Assembly: GCA_947484275.1 (NCBI GenBank)
Contig: CANKOY010000024.1
Coordinates: 1-51,265, forward strand
From: Planctomycetota bacterium
Lineage (GTDB): Bacteria; Planctomycetota; UBA1135; GCA-002686595
DNA: 51,265 nt
Reading direction: 5' to 3'
Positions 1-7,619 of the stretch are shown here, one piece after another. Under the pieces are notes generated by a model. It did not search any database. It had not been told where the DNA came from and was given only the letters and a program-made list of their open reading frames with translations. Within the stretch, counting starts at the first letter, position 1. Every line of letters starts with the position of its first letter. A program made the translations under genes and the position numbers.

Positions 1-392
1 AAGCTCCTCGTTGGGCACTTCTCCTTCGAGTTCTTCATCCGGATTCAATTCCAGCCGTGGCTCAGGCGGGTACACCCCTCCGGATGTCACCGGACTTCAG
101 GAGTGGTCACCGACGCCTCCGGGTCAGCCGTACTAAGAGCACGTCCTAATACCTCGCTTGCCCCTAGGCTAATTCCAGGCTCGGTATCGCGACGTTGCAG
201 CTCCTCCGAGTGTTGCAGGCGAACAGGCGTCTTCGCTGCGCCTCGCGCCGGCGGCCTGGAACCGCCCAAGCGGCCAGCCAGGTATCAGGACGTGCTCTAA
301 GACACAGATGCCCCGCCCACCGAAATTGGCCGGCCCGCCTTCAGAACGGTCCAGATCTCATTGTCCTGCGAGAGCGCGCTGCGCCGTGGCTC
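1..392. other. Left-edge intergenic region with a palindromic element
   Basis: I see no convincing complete gene here. The minus strand of bases 1-90 is open and would encode an acidic Pro/Glu-rich stretch (it includes PDEELEGEVPNEEL) that runs off the left edge, so the start of a truncated minus-strand gene is possible but unproven. Bases 134-300 form an inverted-repeat element listed separately. The rest, up to the stop codon of the LamG gene at 393, shows nothing recognisable. Confidence 0.5.
134..300. repeat. MITE-like element with about 21-bp terminal inverted repeats
   Basis: Bases 134-154 and 280-300 are inverted copies of each other with two mismatches over 21 bases; the shared core is AGAGCACGTCCT. 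Interior sequence such as TTCCAGG is also mirrored further in. The element is about 167 bp and carries no gene. Size and structure suit a miniature inverted-repeat transposable element or a REP-like palindrome. Only one copy is present in the window, so mobility is inferred. Confidence 0.55.
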
Positions 393-1580
393 TCAGGCTC
401 CGACCGTGAACTCCAAGCCGTCCGAGAGCGTGGAGTTGTTCGGCGCCGGGAAGCCGTTGTCGCGGCCCCAGCACTGCACGTCGACTACCGTGCCCTGCAG
501 AAGCAGGAACGGCGCAGGGGTGCCGCCGAGGGCGCCCACCGCGAAGGCGTTCATGTCGAGTGAGTAGACGCCCGAGCAGTCGTTCGGCGGCGGGTTGCCG
601 CCCGAGTTCATCGGCACGCTGCGCTTGATCGGCGCATTGACGCAGCGCAGGCCGCCCTGGAACGGTACGGCCGCCTGCCCCGAGTTGGTGTAGAGGTACA
701 GGCCGGGCTTGTTGTTGAGCACGTTGCTGGTCGAGATGTCGAACCCAGAGCCGCTGGTGGCGCTCGAAACGCCACTGAAGCCGATCGCCGGGAGGCAGCT
801 CTGGCTGTTCAACTTGGCCGTGCAGTACGTGATCACCCCCGTGGGTGAAGCGATCGGCACGAATACAGGATTGGCCATCAAGGCGCCGTGATTCCCGTTG
901 CCCGACGCGTCCTGCCCATCACCGTTGAGGCGGTAGGACGCGCTCAGGTTCGGCGCCGAAGAAATCTGCTGCATCATCCCCGCGGCGATCTCGGTCTGGG
1001 TGCGCGCCACCGACCAGATGCGCACGTCCTCGAGCAAACCGTTCCAGCGCTCGTTCGCGCTGCCGGGCGCCGTGTCGCCGGCGCCGATCCTCGCCACCGC
1101 TCCGAGGTCCACCAGGGGACCGGTGCCGTTGGCCTGGGCCACTTGGTTTCCGTTGACGTACAGCCGCGCGAAGGAGCCGTCGTAGGTCGCCGCGATGTGC
1201 GTCCATGACGTATAGGCTCCGACGGCGAAGGGCGAAGACACATTGACGACGCCGCCAGTTCCGTTGATCCACAGCCGCAGGATCCGCGCGCCGTTGTTGC
1301 CGGCATCCACGCGCAGGAACCACTCCGCCATACCCTGGGTGAACTCTTTGCGGGCGATCGTCGGGTAGATCCAACCCGTTGGCAGTCCTGAGTCGTTGTA
1401 GGTGACCCAGGCCTCGAGCGTGAACGACGGCGGCGACAAGAGCGGCGACGCCGGAATATCGATGTAGCCGCCCTGGGGGGAAACGCTGACGCTGAGCGCC
1501 TGGTTTTGGGCGCCGACGTTGCCTGCGGTGAGCAGGACTAGAACGCATGCAGCGGCGCCGCGAAGGAATGCTGAACCCAT
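393..1580 (-). CDS. Secreted LamG/concanavalin-like protein with conserved C-terminal tail domain
   Basis: The product is 395 residues. I chose the ATG at 1580 because a signal peptide follows at once ([17 protein letters not shown], cleavage near NVGAQ). Residues of roughly 40-220 read as a LamG/laminin-G-like jelly roll: FTLEAWVTY, then [22 protein letters not shown], then a [14 protein letters not shown] segment, the usual order of this carbohydrate- or protein-binding fold. The last 145 or so residues, beginning [11 protein letters not shown] and ending [11 protein letters not shown], closely match the end of the secreted repeat protein at 24807-26687. That tail has several Cys and a [11 protein letters not shown] motif and may be a surface-anchoring or sorting module. 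Enzyme activity is not indicated; the ligand is unknown. Confidence 0.8.
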   Translation of the reverse strand: MGSAFLRGAAACVLVLLTAGNVGAQNQALSVSVSPQGGYIDIPASPLLSPPSFTLEAWVTYNDSGLPTGWIYPTIARKEFTQGMAEWFLRVDAGNNGARILRLWINGTGGVVNVSSPFAVGAYTSWTHIAATYDGSFARLYVNGNQVAQANGTGPLVDLGAVARIGAGDTAPGSANERWNGLLEDVRIWSVARTQTEIAAGMMQQISSAPNLSASYRLNGDGQDASGNGNHGALMANPVFVPIASPTGVITYCTAKLNSQSCLPAIGFSGVSSATSGSGFDISTSNVLNNKPGLYLYTNSGQAAVPFQGGLRCVNAPIKRSVPMNSGGNPPPNDCSGVYSLDMNAFAVGALGGTPAPFLLLQGTVVDVQCWGRDNGFPAPNNSTLSDGLEFTVGA

Positions 1581-1743
1581 GGGATGAGCCTTGAAGTAGC
1601 AGGAAGGCGAGCGGAACTGCGCCATTCTACCTCTCCGTTCCGTCTCTGGGCCGGGCACCACGCGTGTGACCGAGCAGGGCCCTTTTTCCTCCGTCAGGCG
1701 CTACGGCGAGCGCTGCGGGCGCAAAGCAGAGGCCTGACCTCGC

Positions 1744-3456
1744 TCAGCGCAGGGCGTCCGCCGGCAACACGCTGCGGGCGGAACTGATCGGCAAGGCGTA
1801 GCCGATCGCGGCGGCGATCTCGCCCATGGGGGTCGCCTGGACCGAGCACACGATTCCGATCACTTTGCCCTGGGCATTGGTGACGGGACCGCCCGACAGT
1901 CCGGGATGAACTCCGGCATCGATCTGCACATAGGGACCAACGCTTCGCGAGAGGATGCCCTTGAGCGTCGACGCGATTACGCGATCGCCCTCCTGCACGG
2001 CGAAGGTCCCGAGGGGGAAGCCGCACAGATACACCTCGCTGCCTGGTTCCGGCGCGGATGCGTCGAGGTCCGCGAGTTCCAGAAGCGCCATGCCCTCGAA
2101 GGGTTCGATCTTGATCAGCGCGAAGTCCTGGTCGCCACTGTCGTCCACCAGGATCAGCTGCGCCGGAATGCGCTGCGAACTGCCCGAGAAGACAACCTCC
2201 AGCTCGACTTCGGGAATGACCTCGTTGCCCTCGGTGATTTCCAGGGGATCGACGAAGTCGCTGGGCACCGCCACGTGGGCGTTGGTCATGATGTAGCCCG
2301 AGGGCGAGATCACGAATCCAGATCCCGACGAGCGTTGATCGAGCACGAAGCCCTCGTTGCGCAGGTTGACCGCGGACTCGCCGCCGGATGTCAGCGAAGA
2401 GTGCAGCAACCGCTTCGTCGTCGGTTCGCGGAATATTACGCGCGATTCGATCATCACGACCGCCGAGCGCACGTGCAGAAGGTCGACGAGCTTTTGGGCC
2501 TCGATCTCCTGTGGATTGAAACGCGCCAGCTCCGCGATGGTCTTCTCGAGCCGCTCCGCAAGTTGGGCGGTTTCGCCCGCGGAAACATCGCTCGCCCCGC
2601 GCAGTTCCTTCAGGCGCATCTCTAGCGTCGCGCGCTGGTCCTCCAGCGCGAGGCGCTCGCAGTCCCAGGCCTCGCGGGCCACGTAGGAATTCGCGATGCG
2701 GTCCTCGAGGTGGCGGCCGAAGGTCAGGAGCGATTCCTCGAGCCTTGTCGCCAGCTCCAGATTCGCATCCTGCAATTGCTCGGTTTCCCGCTGCACGGCA
2801 TTGATGCGCCGCTCGCTCTCGCGCATGGCCGCCTTCGCGCGCGCCTTGCTGCGCATGTCCACAATCTGCACGTCCTTCTTGCCTTCATTCCAAATGTGCG
2901 AATAGGAGACCACGCCCGCCAGGGCCAGCGTGCACAGCGCCGCGCCCGCGATGGCGAAATGCCGCTTCTGGCTCGACTCGACGCGCGAGGCGTTCGCGTG
3001 GACTTCATCGAGGCCCAGGGCGCGCTTGAGCGTGACCATCGCGGTGTCCCCGAGGCCTGCGACGCCCTGGCGAGTCGTGGCCTTCACGATCGCGCGGCCC
3101 TCGACCACCGTCGTGGATTCCAACCCCACGGCGTGGAAGATCAGGAACTTCGGTCCCTCGGGCCCAAGCTGCAACACATCGCCGGAGTGCAGTTCGGCGC
3201 TTTCGGTGCGCTCCTCGTTGACGAAAGTGCCGTTGCTCGAATCGCAATCGTGGACGAAGAGCTTCTCGTCAATCAGCTCGAGCCGCGAGTGCACCCTGGA
3301 GACCATGCCCCATTGCTCGCCAGTGATCCGACAGGTGCTCCATGGGTCGCGCCCGATCACCAGGCCGTCCTTAGGAACGTCAAGCGAAGTGGGCAGGCCG
3401 TACTTGCCGATTGATTTGAGCCGCCAGCCAGGCGCGCGCGAGCCAGGGAAGGTCAT
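1744..3456 (-). CDS. FHA domain / transmembrane / coiled-coil / trypsin-like serine protease
   Basis: The product is 570 residues. The start at 3456 is set by an AGGAGA ribosome-binding site (plus-strand 3463-3468, 6 nt away); a longer frame would run into moaA on the other strand. Residues 15-105 are an FHA phosphothreonine-binding domain (GRDP, SRVHSRLELID, SSNGTFVN). A single membrane helix spans about 167-187 and is followed by a charged coiled coil to about 320. The C-terminal part is a trypsin/HtrA-type protease: His394 in TNAHV, Asp444 in DQDFALIKI, Ser521 in GLSGGP. The topology suggests a cytoplasmic FHA sensor coupled to a periplasmic protease, plausibly reading Ser/Thr kinase signals. 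No PDZ domain is visible, unlike classical HtrA. It is divergent from moaA. Confidence 0.85.
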   Translation of the reverse strand: MTFPGSRAPGWRLKSIGKYGLPTSLDVPKDGLVIGRDPWSTCRITGEQWGMVSRVHSRLELIDEKLFVHDCDSSNGTFVNEERTESAELHSGDVLQLGPEGPKFLIFHAVGLESTTVVEGRAIVKATTRQGVAGLGDTAMVTLKRALGLDEVHANASRVESSQKRHFAIAGAALCTLALAGVVSYSHIWNEGKKDVQIVDMRSKARAKAAMRESERRINAVQRETEQLQDANLELATRLEESLLTFGRHLEDRIANSYVAREAWDCERLALEDQRATLEMRLKELRGASDVSAGETAQLAERLEKTIAELARFNPQEIEAQKLVDLLHVRSAVVMIESRVIFREPTTKRLLHSSLTSGGESAVNLRNEGFVLDQRSSGSGFVISPSGYIMTNAHVAVPSDFVDPLEITEGNEVIPEVELEVVFSGSSQRIPAQLILVDDSGDQDFALIKIEPFEGMALLELADLDASAPEPGSEVYLCGFPLGTFAVQEGDRVIASTLKGILSRSVGPYVQIDAGVHPGLSGGPVTNAQGKVIGIVCSVQATPMGEIAAAIGYALPISSARSVLPADALR

Positions 3457-3531
3457 GGGTGTTCTCCTAGGGGACTTCCGCGTGGAGTCGGCCCTCCGGA
3501 GCCTCGGTCTTGAGCCCGTCCCTATATATTG

Positions 3532-4572
3532 ATGTCGATGGACTCCCCCCCCGCCCCGCCCGATCGCTGGGGCCGCCCCCTCAAGAACTTGCGGATTTCG
3601 GTCACCGATCGCTGCAACCTGCGCTGCGCCTACTGCATGCCCGAGGAGGAGTACGCCTGGCTGCCCAAGCCCAGCCTGCTGCGTTTCGAGGAACTGGACC
3701 GGCTGGCGCGGGTCTTCGCGGGCCTGGGCGTGGATCGCGTGCGCCTCACCGGGGGCGAACCGTTGTTGCGGCGCGACCTGCACGTGCTCGTGTCGCTCCT
3801 GGCCGGGATCCCGGGCCTCGAAGAGGTGACGTTGACCACCAACGGCGTGCTGCTCGCGGAGCAGGCCGAAAGCCTGAAGCACGCGGGGTTGAAGCGCCTG
3901 ACCGTCAGCCTGGACACCCTGCGGCCGGAGCGCTTCCTCGAACTCTCGCGCCGCGACGATCTTCCGCGCGTGCTGAGCGGGATCGACCGCGCTCGAGCAG
4001 TGGGTTTCGCGCCGCTGAAGCTCGACATGGTCGTGCTGCGCGGGACCAACGACGACGAAATCCAGAGCTTGTTGGACTACGCGCGCGGGATCGGCGCCGA
4101 GCTGCGCTACATCGAGTACATGGACGTGGGCGGCGCCACGAAGTGGACCAAGGAAGCGGTCGTTTCGCGTCAGGAGATCCTGGAGCGCCTTAGAAAATCC
4201 CACGGTCCGATCGAAGCGGTCGACGAAAAAAATTCCGCGCCCGCTGACCGCTACCGGCTCGGGGATGGAACGACGTTCGGGATCATTTCCTCGACCACGC
4301 AGCCCTTCTGCGGCACGTGCGATCGCGCGCGCCTGACCGCGGATGGACGCTGGTTCCTGTGCCTCTACGCGCGCACGGGCGTTGATTTGGGCCGCGCAAT
4401 GCGCTCAGGCGCGTCGGAAGAGGAGCTGCGCACCTTGATTTGCGACGGCTGGTCCGCCCGCGAGGACCGCGGCGCCATGACGCGCCTGCTGGAGCTCGAA
4501 CGCGCCGCTTTGGCTCCCGTGGACGAGTTGCGCCGCGATCCGCATCTGGAAATGCACACCCGGGGCGGGTAG
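3532..4572 (+). CDS. moaA: GTP 3',8-cyclase MoaA (molybdenum cofactor biosynthesis)
   Basis: This radical SAM enzyme converts GTP to 3',8-cyclo-GTP, the first step of molybdopterin synthesis. The N-terminal cluster motif is Cys28, Cys32 and Cys35 (DRCNLRCAYC), followed by the SAM-binding GGEP motif (LTGGEPLLRRDL). The C-terminal second [4Fe-4S] site is present (FCGTCDRARL, then WFLCLYA), and the chain ends in the Gly-Gly expected of MoaA. The length of about 346 residues is normal. The start is uncertain among TTG 3529, ATG 3532 and ATG 3538, all in frame. No other moa genes are nearby. A ferredoxin-NADP reductase follows 14 bp later and could supply electrons to iron-sulfur enzymes, but that link is only contextual. 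Confidence 0.95.
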   Translation: MSMDSPPAPPDRWGRPLKNLRISVTDRCNLRCAYCMPEEEYAWLPKPSLLRFEELDRLARVFAGLGVDRVRLTGGEPLLRRDLHVLVSLLAGIPGLEEVTLTTNGVLLAEQAESLKHAGLKRLTVSLDTLRPERFLELSRRDDLPRVLSGIDRARAVGFAPLKLDMVVLRGTNDDEIQSLLDYARGIGAELRYIEYMDVGGATKWTKEAVVSRQEILERLRKSHGPIEAVDEKNSAPADRYRLGDGTTFGIISSTTQPFCGTCDRARLTADGRWFLCLYARTGVDLGRAMRSGASEEELRTLICDGWSAREDRGAMTRLLELERAALAPVDELRRDPHLEMHTRGG

Positions 4573-4586
4573 ACCTTCGTCCCCAC

Positions 4587-5360
4587 ATGAGCGACGAGAC
4601 CTACAACGCGCGGGTCGTATCCCGCCGCGACGTGCACGATTCACTGATGATCCTGCGCGTCGGTCGCGAGCATGGTGACGTCCCGGCATTCGAGCCGGGC
4701 CAGTTCTCCAATCTCGGCCTGTTCGAGGATGGCGAGGACCCGCGTTTGCTGCGGCGCGCCTTCTCGATCGCCTCCCCCGCGTCAGCGCGGGACCACTTCG
4801 AGTTTTATGTGCAGCGCGTCGACCACGGCGCCTTCACCACGCGACTGTGGAGTCTGAAACCAGGCGATGCCCTGTGGCTCGATCCCCTGGTCTATGGCCA
4901 TTTCACCCTGGCGGACGTGCCGCCGCAGTCCGATGTGTTGTTCGTCGCCACGGGATCGGGCGTTGGGCCGTTCATCTCCATGCTGCGCGAGTACCACGGC
5001 AAAGGGCGCTGGAAGACTGCCGCCGTGATCCACAGTGCGCGCGCTCGCCCCGATCTCGGCTACGACGAGGAACTCACCGCCCTGGCTAGCTCCAGCGCGA
5101 ACTTCCGTTATGTGCCGACACTGACACGCGAGTCCGAGGACAGCGGCTGGAGCGGCCTGCGCGTGCGCGTGCAGAAATTGTTCGAGCCCGAGTTGTTCCG
5201 CGAGACTTTCGGCCGCGAACTGACGCCGGAGAACGCCAAGGTGTTCATCTGCGGCAATCCCGAGATGATCGTTCAGCTCTCGGCGCACCTGGCCGAGTGC
5301 GGATTCCGACCGCACCGGCGCAAGACGCCTGGGCATATTCACACCGAGCGCTACTGGTAA
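4587..5360 (+). CDS. fpr: Ferredoxin/flavodoxin-NADP+ reductase (Fpr type)
   Basis: The product is 257 residues, the usual Fpr size. An FAD-binding barrel comes first (PGQFSNLGLF, then RRAFSIASP, the flavin-contacting RxYS-like motif), followed by an NADP-binding Rossmann domain (VATGSGVGPFISML; FICGNPEMI). The C-terminus ends PGHIHTERYW, matching the aromatic-terminated tail of bacterial Fpr proteins whose last residues stack on the flavin. The enzyme passes electrons between NADPH and ferredoxin or flavodoxin in the cytoplasm. The ATG at 4587 begins just after the moaA stop, so co-transcription is likely. A frame extending further upstream overlaps moaA and was rejected. Confidence 0.92.
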   Translation: MSDETYNARVVSRRDVHDSLMILRVGREHGDVPAFEPGQFSNLGLFEDGEDPRLLRRAFSIASPASARDHFEFYVQRVDHGAFTTRLWSLKPGDALWLDPLVYGHFTLADVPPQSDVLFVATGSGVGPFISMLREYHGKGRWKTAAVIHSARARPDLGYDEELTALASSSANFRYVPTLTRESEDSGWSGLRVRVQKLFEPELFRETFGRELTPENAKVFICGNPEMIVQLSAHLAECGFRPHRRKTPGHIHTERYW

Positions 5361-5526
5361 GCGCCCGCCCCCGGGTTGCACAGGCAGAGGTGCAGCCCGT
5401 CGCACGAACTCGTGTGGTGCTGGGTCTGATCTCCTCGGTGTGAGATCCGCACGGGACGGTCCCTCCTCATCCCGAACTTCGCCGTGTCGCCTGGCCACTG
5501 GCCCCATAGGATGCTCACAGGTGTCC

Positions 5527-6519
5527 ATGGCCCCGACTCGCTCACGACTCCGCAGAATCCTGTTCGCGATGCTGCTCGGCGTCGTCAGCGCGCCATTGCT
5601 GCTCGAGTTCAGCCTGCGTATCGTGGGCGGCGCTGCTCCGCAACCGCGCACGTACGCGGGCGAGCACGAAGCGCGTCCTGGCGCCCATTTCGTCGCGGAT
5701 CCTGAACTCGGTTGGCACATGCTTCCGGGCACGCAATTGCAGTACCCCACGGAAGGTCGCCAGTGCACATATCTCGCGGACGCGCGCGGATTTCGCTGCG
5801 ATCCCAACGCGCGAGAGAAAGGTGCAAGACGCCTCGCGCTGCTCGGCGATTCCTTTGCCTGGGGCGCGGGCGTGGAGTACAGCGAGACCTTCGGTGCACT
5901 CACGGCGCGCGAGCTTGGGGATTGGAGCGTTTCGAACTGGGGCATGCCCGGCTTCGGAGTCGATCAGATCGCCCAGACGCTGCGTCTGCGCGCGTTGCCG
6001 GAACAACCCGACCTCGTGCTGGTGGCGATGTACGCCTGGGACTTTCAGCGCTCGCTGTGCGCCTTTCGCGAACCCGAAGGGATGAACAAGCCCGTCTATC
6101 GCTTGGAGGACGGCGCACTGATGCCGCGACCGATCGATGACAAGCCGTGGGCGCTCTGGCGGCTCCTCGACGAGCATTCCCACGCGTTCACGGCGGCGAA
6201 ATTGTTGTCCTGGCGCCTGGCGCGGCGTTTCCCGCACGGCGAGTGGTGGCATCTCAATCGCGCGCTGATCGAGCGCATGATCGACGACTGCCAGGCCGCC
6301 GGCGTCCCCATCGCGTTCGTGCACATCCCGACAACTTCCTGGAGGTCCTTTCCAGCGCTCAAAGAACTGTGCCTTCGCCGCGAAGTTCCTTGGCTCGATC
6401 TTGCCGCGAACGTCAGCGAGCCACCGGCTGGGATCTACTATCCCGTGGACAAACACCTGAACGCCGCCGGCCACCAGCATTTCGCCACCCAGATCGCCTC
6501 CTGGTTGCGCGCTCCCTAG
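5527..6519 (+). CDS. Membrane-anchored SGNH/GDSL-hydrolase-like protein
   Basis: The product is 330 residues from the ATG at 5527. An N-terminal basic stretch and hydrophobic helix (ILFAMLLGVVSAPLLL) suggest a signal anchor. The catalytic block is LALLGDSFAWGAGV (Ser109), followed by an oxyanion-type GMPGFGVDQIAQTL segment, and near the C-terminus DKHLNAAGHQHFA supplies the Asp and His of the SGNH triad. This layout fits the secreted SGNH proteins often found with polysaccharide acetylation or export, but no such genes are adjacent, so the substrate is unknown. The TAG stop codon lies inside the first bases of the palindromic element that follows. Confidence 0.8.
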   Translation: MAPTRSRLRRILFAMLLGVVSAPLLLEFSLRIVGGAAPQPRTYAGEHEARPGAHFVADPELGWHMLPGTQLQYPTEGRQCTYLADARGFRCDPNAREKGARRLALLGDSFAWGAGVEYSETFGALTARELGDWSVSNWGMPGFGVDQIAQTLRLRALPEQPDLVLVAMYAWDFQRSLCAFREPEGMNKPVYRLEDGALMPRPIDDKPWALWRLLDEHSHAFTAAKLLSWRLARRFPHGEWWHLNRALIERMIDDCQAAGVPIAFVHIPTTSWRSFPALKELCLRREVPWLDLAANVSEPPAGIYYPVDKHLNAAGHQHFATQIASWLRAP

Positions 6520-6693
6520 CAGCCCGTTGAAAAAGTCCCGTCGCGAGGCGAAGCGATCTTCGTCGTGGCTAGGAACGCGACGGAGGGACGGCGGAGGCGG
6601 CCTTCCTGGCCGCCGAGCACGGCCCGACGAGTGTGACGACGCCGCGGCGAAGAGCGCGAAGCCGCAGCAGGGCACTTCTTCAACGGGCTGCTA
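6517..6693. repeat. Palindromic element, CAGCCCGTTGAA family, copy 1
   Basis: Bases 6517-6536 and 6674-6693 are inverted copies over 20 bases with one mismatch (TAGCAGCCCGTTGAA at both ends). The 177-bp element has no gene but its interior is rich in further small inverted repeats. The left terminal repeat provides the stop codon of the preceding SGNH gene. A second, diverged copy with the same core lies at 18057-18180. It may act as a terminator between this gene and the convergent one, as well as being a non-autonomous mobile element. Confidence 0.7.
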
Positions 6694-6725
6694 GCCCTTA
6701 GCCGCGCTCGAAACGGTCGCTCAGC

Positions 6726-7382
6726 TCACGTTTCCGACTTGGCCGAGCGCCGCAAGTAGAAAACCAGGGCGACGACACCGAGCACGCCAAACACGATGCC
6801 GACGAGCAACTGGCGACCACCGGTGATCAGGCTCTTCGCAAGCGTAGAGGAGGGCGTGTCCACAAGTTCCATCGAACGCGCCAGAACGTAGGGCAGCGTC
6901 ACTTGGACGCCGTTGGCGTTCTTGTAGGAAACGCTGCGAAAAAACACGCCCGAGATCTCCACCGTATCCGATTGGTTCTTGAAGGGCGGCGGATCGCCGA
7001 TGAGATCAACGAAGACGCGCGTCTTTGCGTCGGGCCGCAGAATGATGTGCTCGATCTTCTGCAGTTCGCCGATCGGCTCCTTCAGCACGGTTGCGTGCTT
7101 GAGCATCACGAAGCCGCGCATGCGCACCCAAGTCCCGCGTCCAGCGGCGGGATCGGCCAAAAGACGAACAGCGTCGAGGGCACCCGGCTGGCGCGCCTCC
7201 ACATCCGCGGGCTTGAGCTTGAGCAGGGCGCCGACGAGCTCTCGATAGCCCGGCGTCTCTGCCACATCGGTGCCGTCGGGACTCTCTCCAACCGCGATCT
7301 CGAGCGCGGAGCGCACGGGATCGTCGGCGGGAGTTTGGAGGACAAGGAGCGCGCACAGGCTGAGTGAGTACTGCAGGAACAT
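6726..7382 (-). CDS. Secreted protein with C-terminal membrane helix, unknown function
   Basis: The product is 218 residues. I took the ATG at 7382, which opens a signal peptide (MFLQYSLSLCALLVLQ). The frame stays open far upstream, but that extension is antisense to the OPT transporter and has no coding look. The middle contains a segment resembling an OB-like domain (WVRMRGFVMLKH, EHIILRPDAKTRVFVDLIG, VEISGVFFRSVSY). A hydrophobic helix near the end (LLVGIVFGVLGVVALVFYL) followed by RRSAKSET would leave a short cytoplasmic tail. I do not recognise the family. It is divergent from the transporter gene. Confidence 0.65.
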   Translation of the reverse strand: MFLQYSLSLCALLVLQTPADDPVRSALEIAVGESPDGTDVAETPGYRELVGALLKLKPADVEARQPGALDAVRLLADPAAGRGTWVRMRGFVMLKHATVLKEPIGELQKIEHIILRPDAKTRVFVDLIGDPPPFKNQSDTVEISGVFFRSVSYKNANGVQVTLPYVLARSMELVDTPSSTLAKSLITGGRQLLVGIVFGVLGVVALVFYLRRSAKSET

Positions 7383-7619
7383 TGCCGCCGATGATACTGC
7401 CCAGACTCGCGAGGCATGACCCGATTGGGATACTCGCTGCGGTTTAGCGGCCGCAGGCGGCCCGCGCGGGAGCGAAATTGTGTCGTGCCCACAGGCAAGA
7501 GCCGCTGCGGGATCCCGTCCCAATCCGATGACGAATGGGTGGACCGCAACGGCCCGCGGGGAACCCGACTTTCTCACAATTTCGCGGTCGCGCCGCGGGG
7601 CGGTGACTATTCTCGCGCC

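Noticed and set aside
1..90. Possible start of a minus-strand gene running off the left edge
   Set aside because: The acidic translation is suggestive, but fewer than 30 codons are visible and the only starts are GTG codons without a clear ribosome-binding site.
1693..1738. GTCAGGC/GCCTGAC inverted repeat between the FHA-protease and LamG genes
   Set aside because: The stem is only 7 bp with a loop over 30 nt and no T-run on the relevant strand, so a terminator is not supported.
3457..4203. N-terminal extension of the FHA-protease frame across moaA
   Set aside because: It is antisense to a well-conserved moaA and precedes a good ribosome-binding site and FHA domain start at 3456.
5361..5526. 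A stretch containing CATCCCGAACTTCGCCGTG that recalls the 5S rRNA loop sequence
   Set aside because: The rest does not follow 5S rRNA: the terminal stem and the second conserved half are absent and no other rRNA is nearby.
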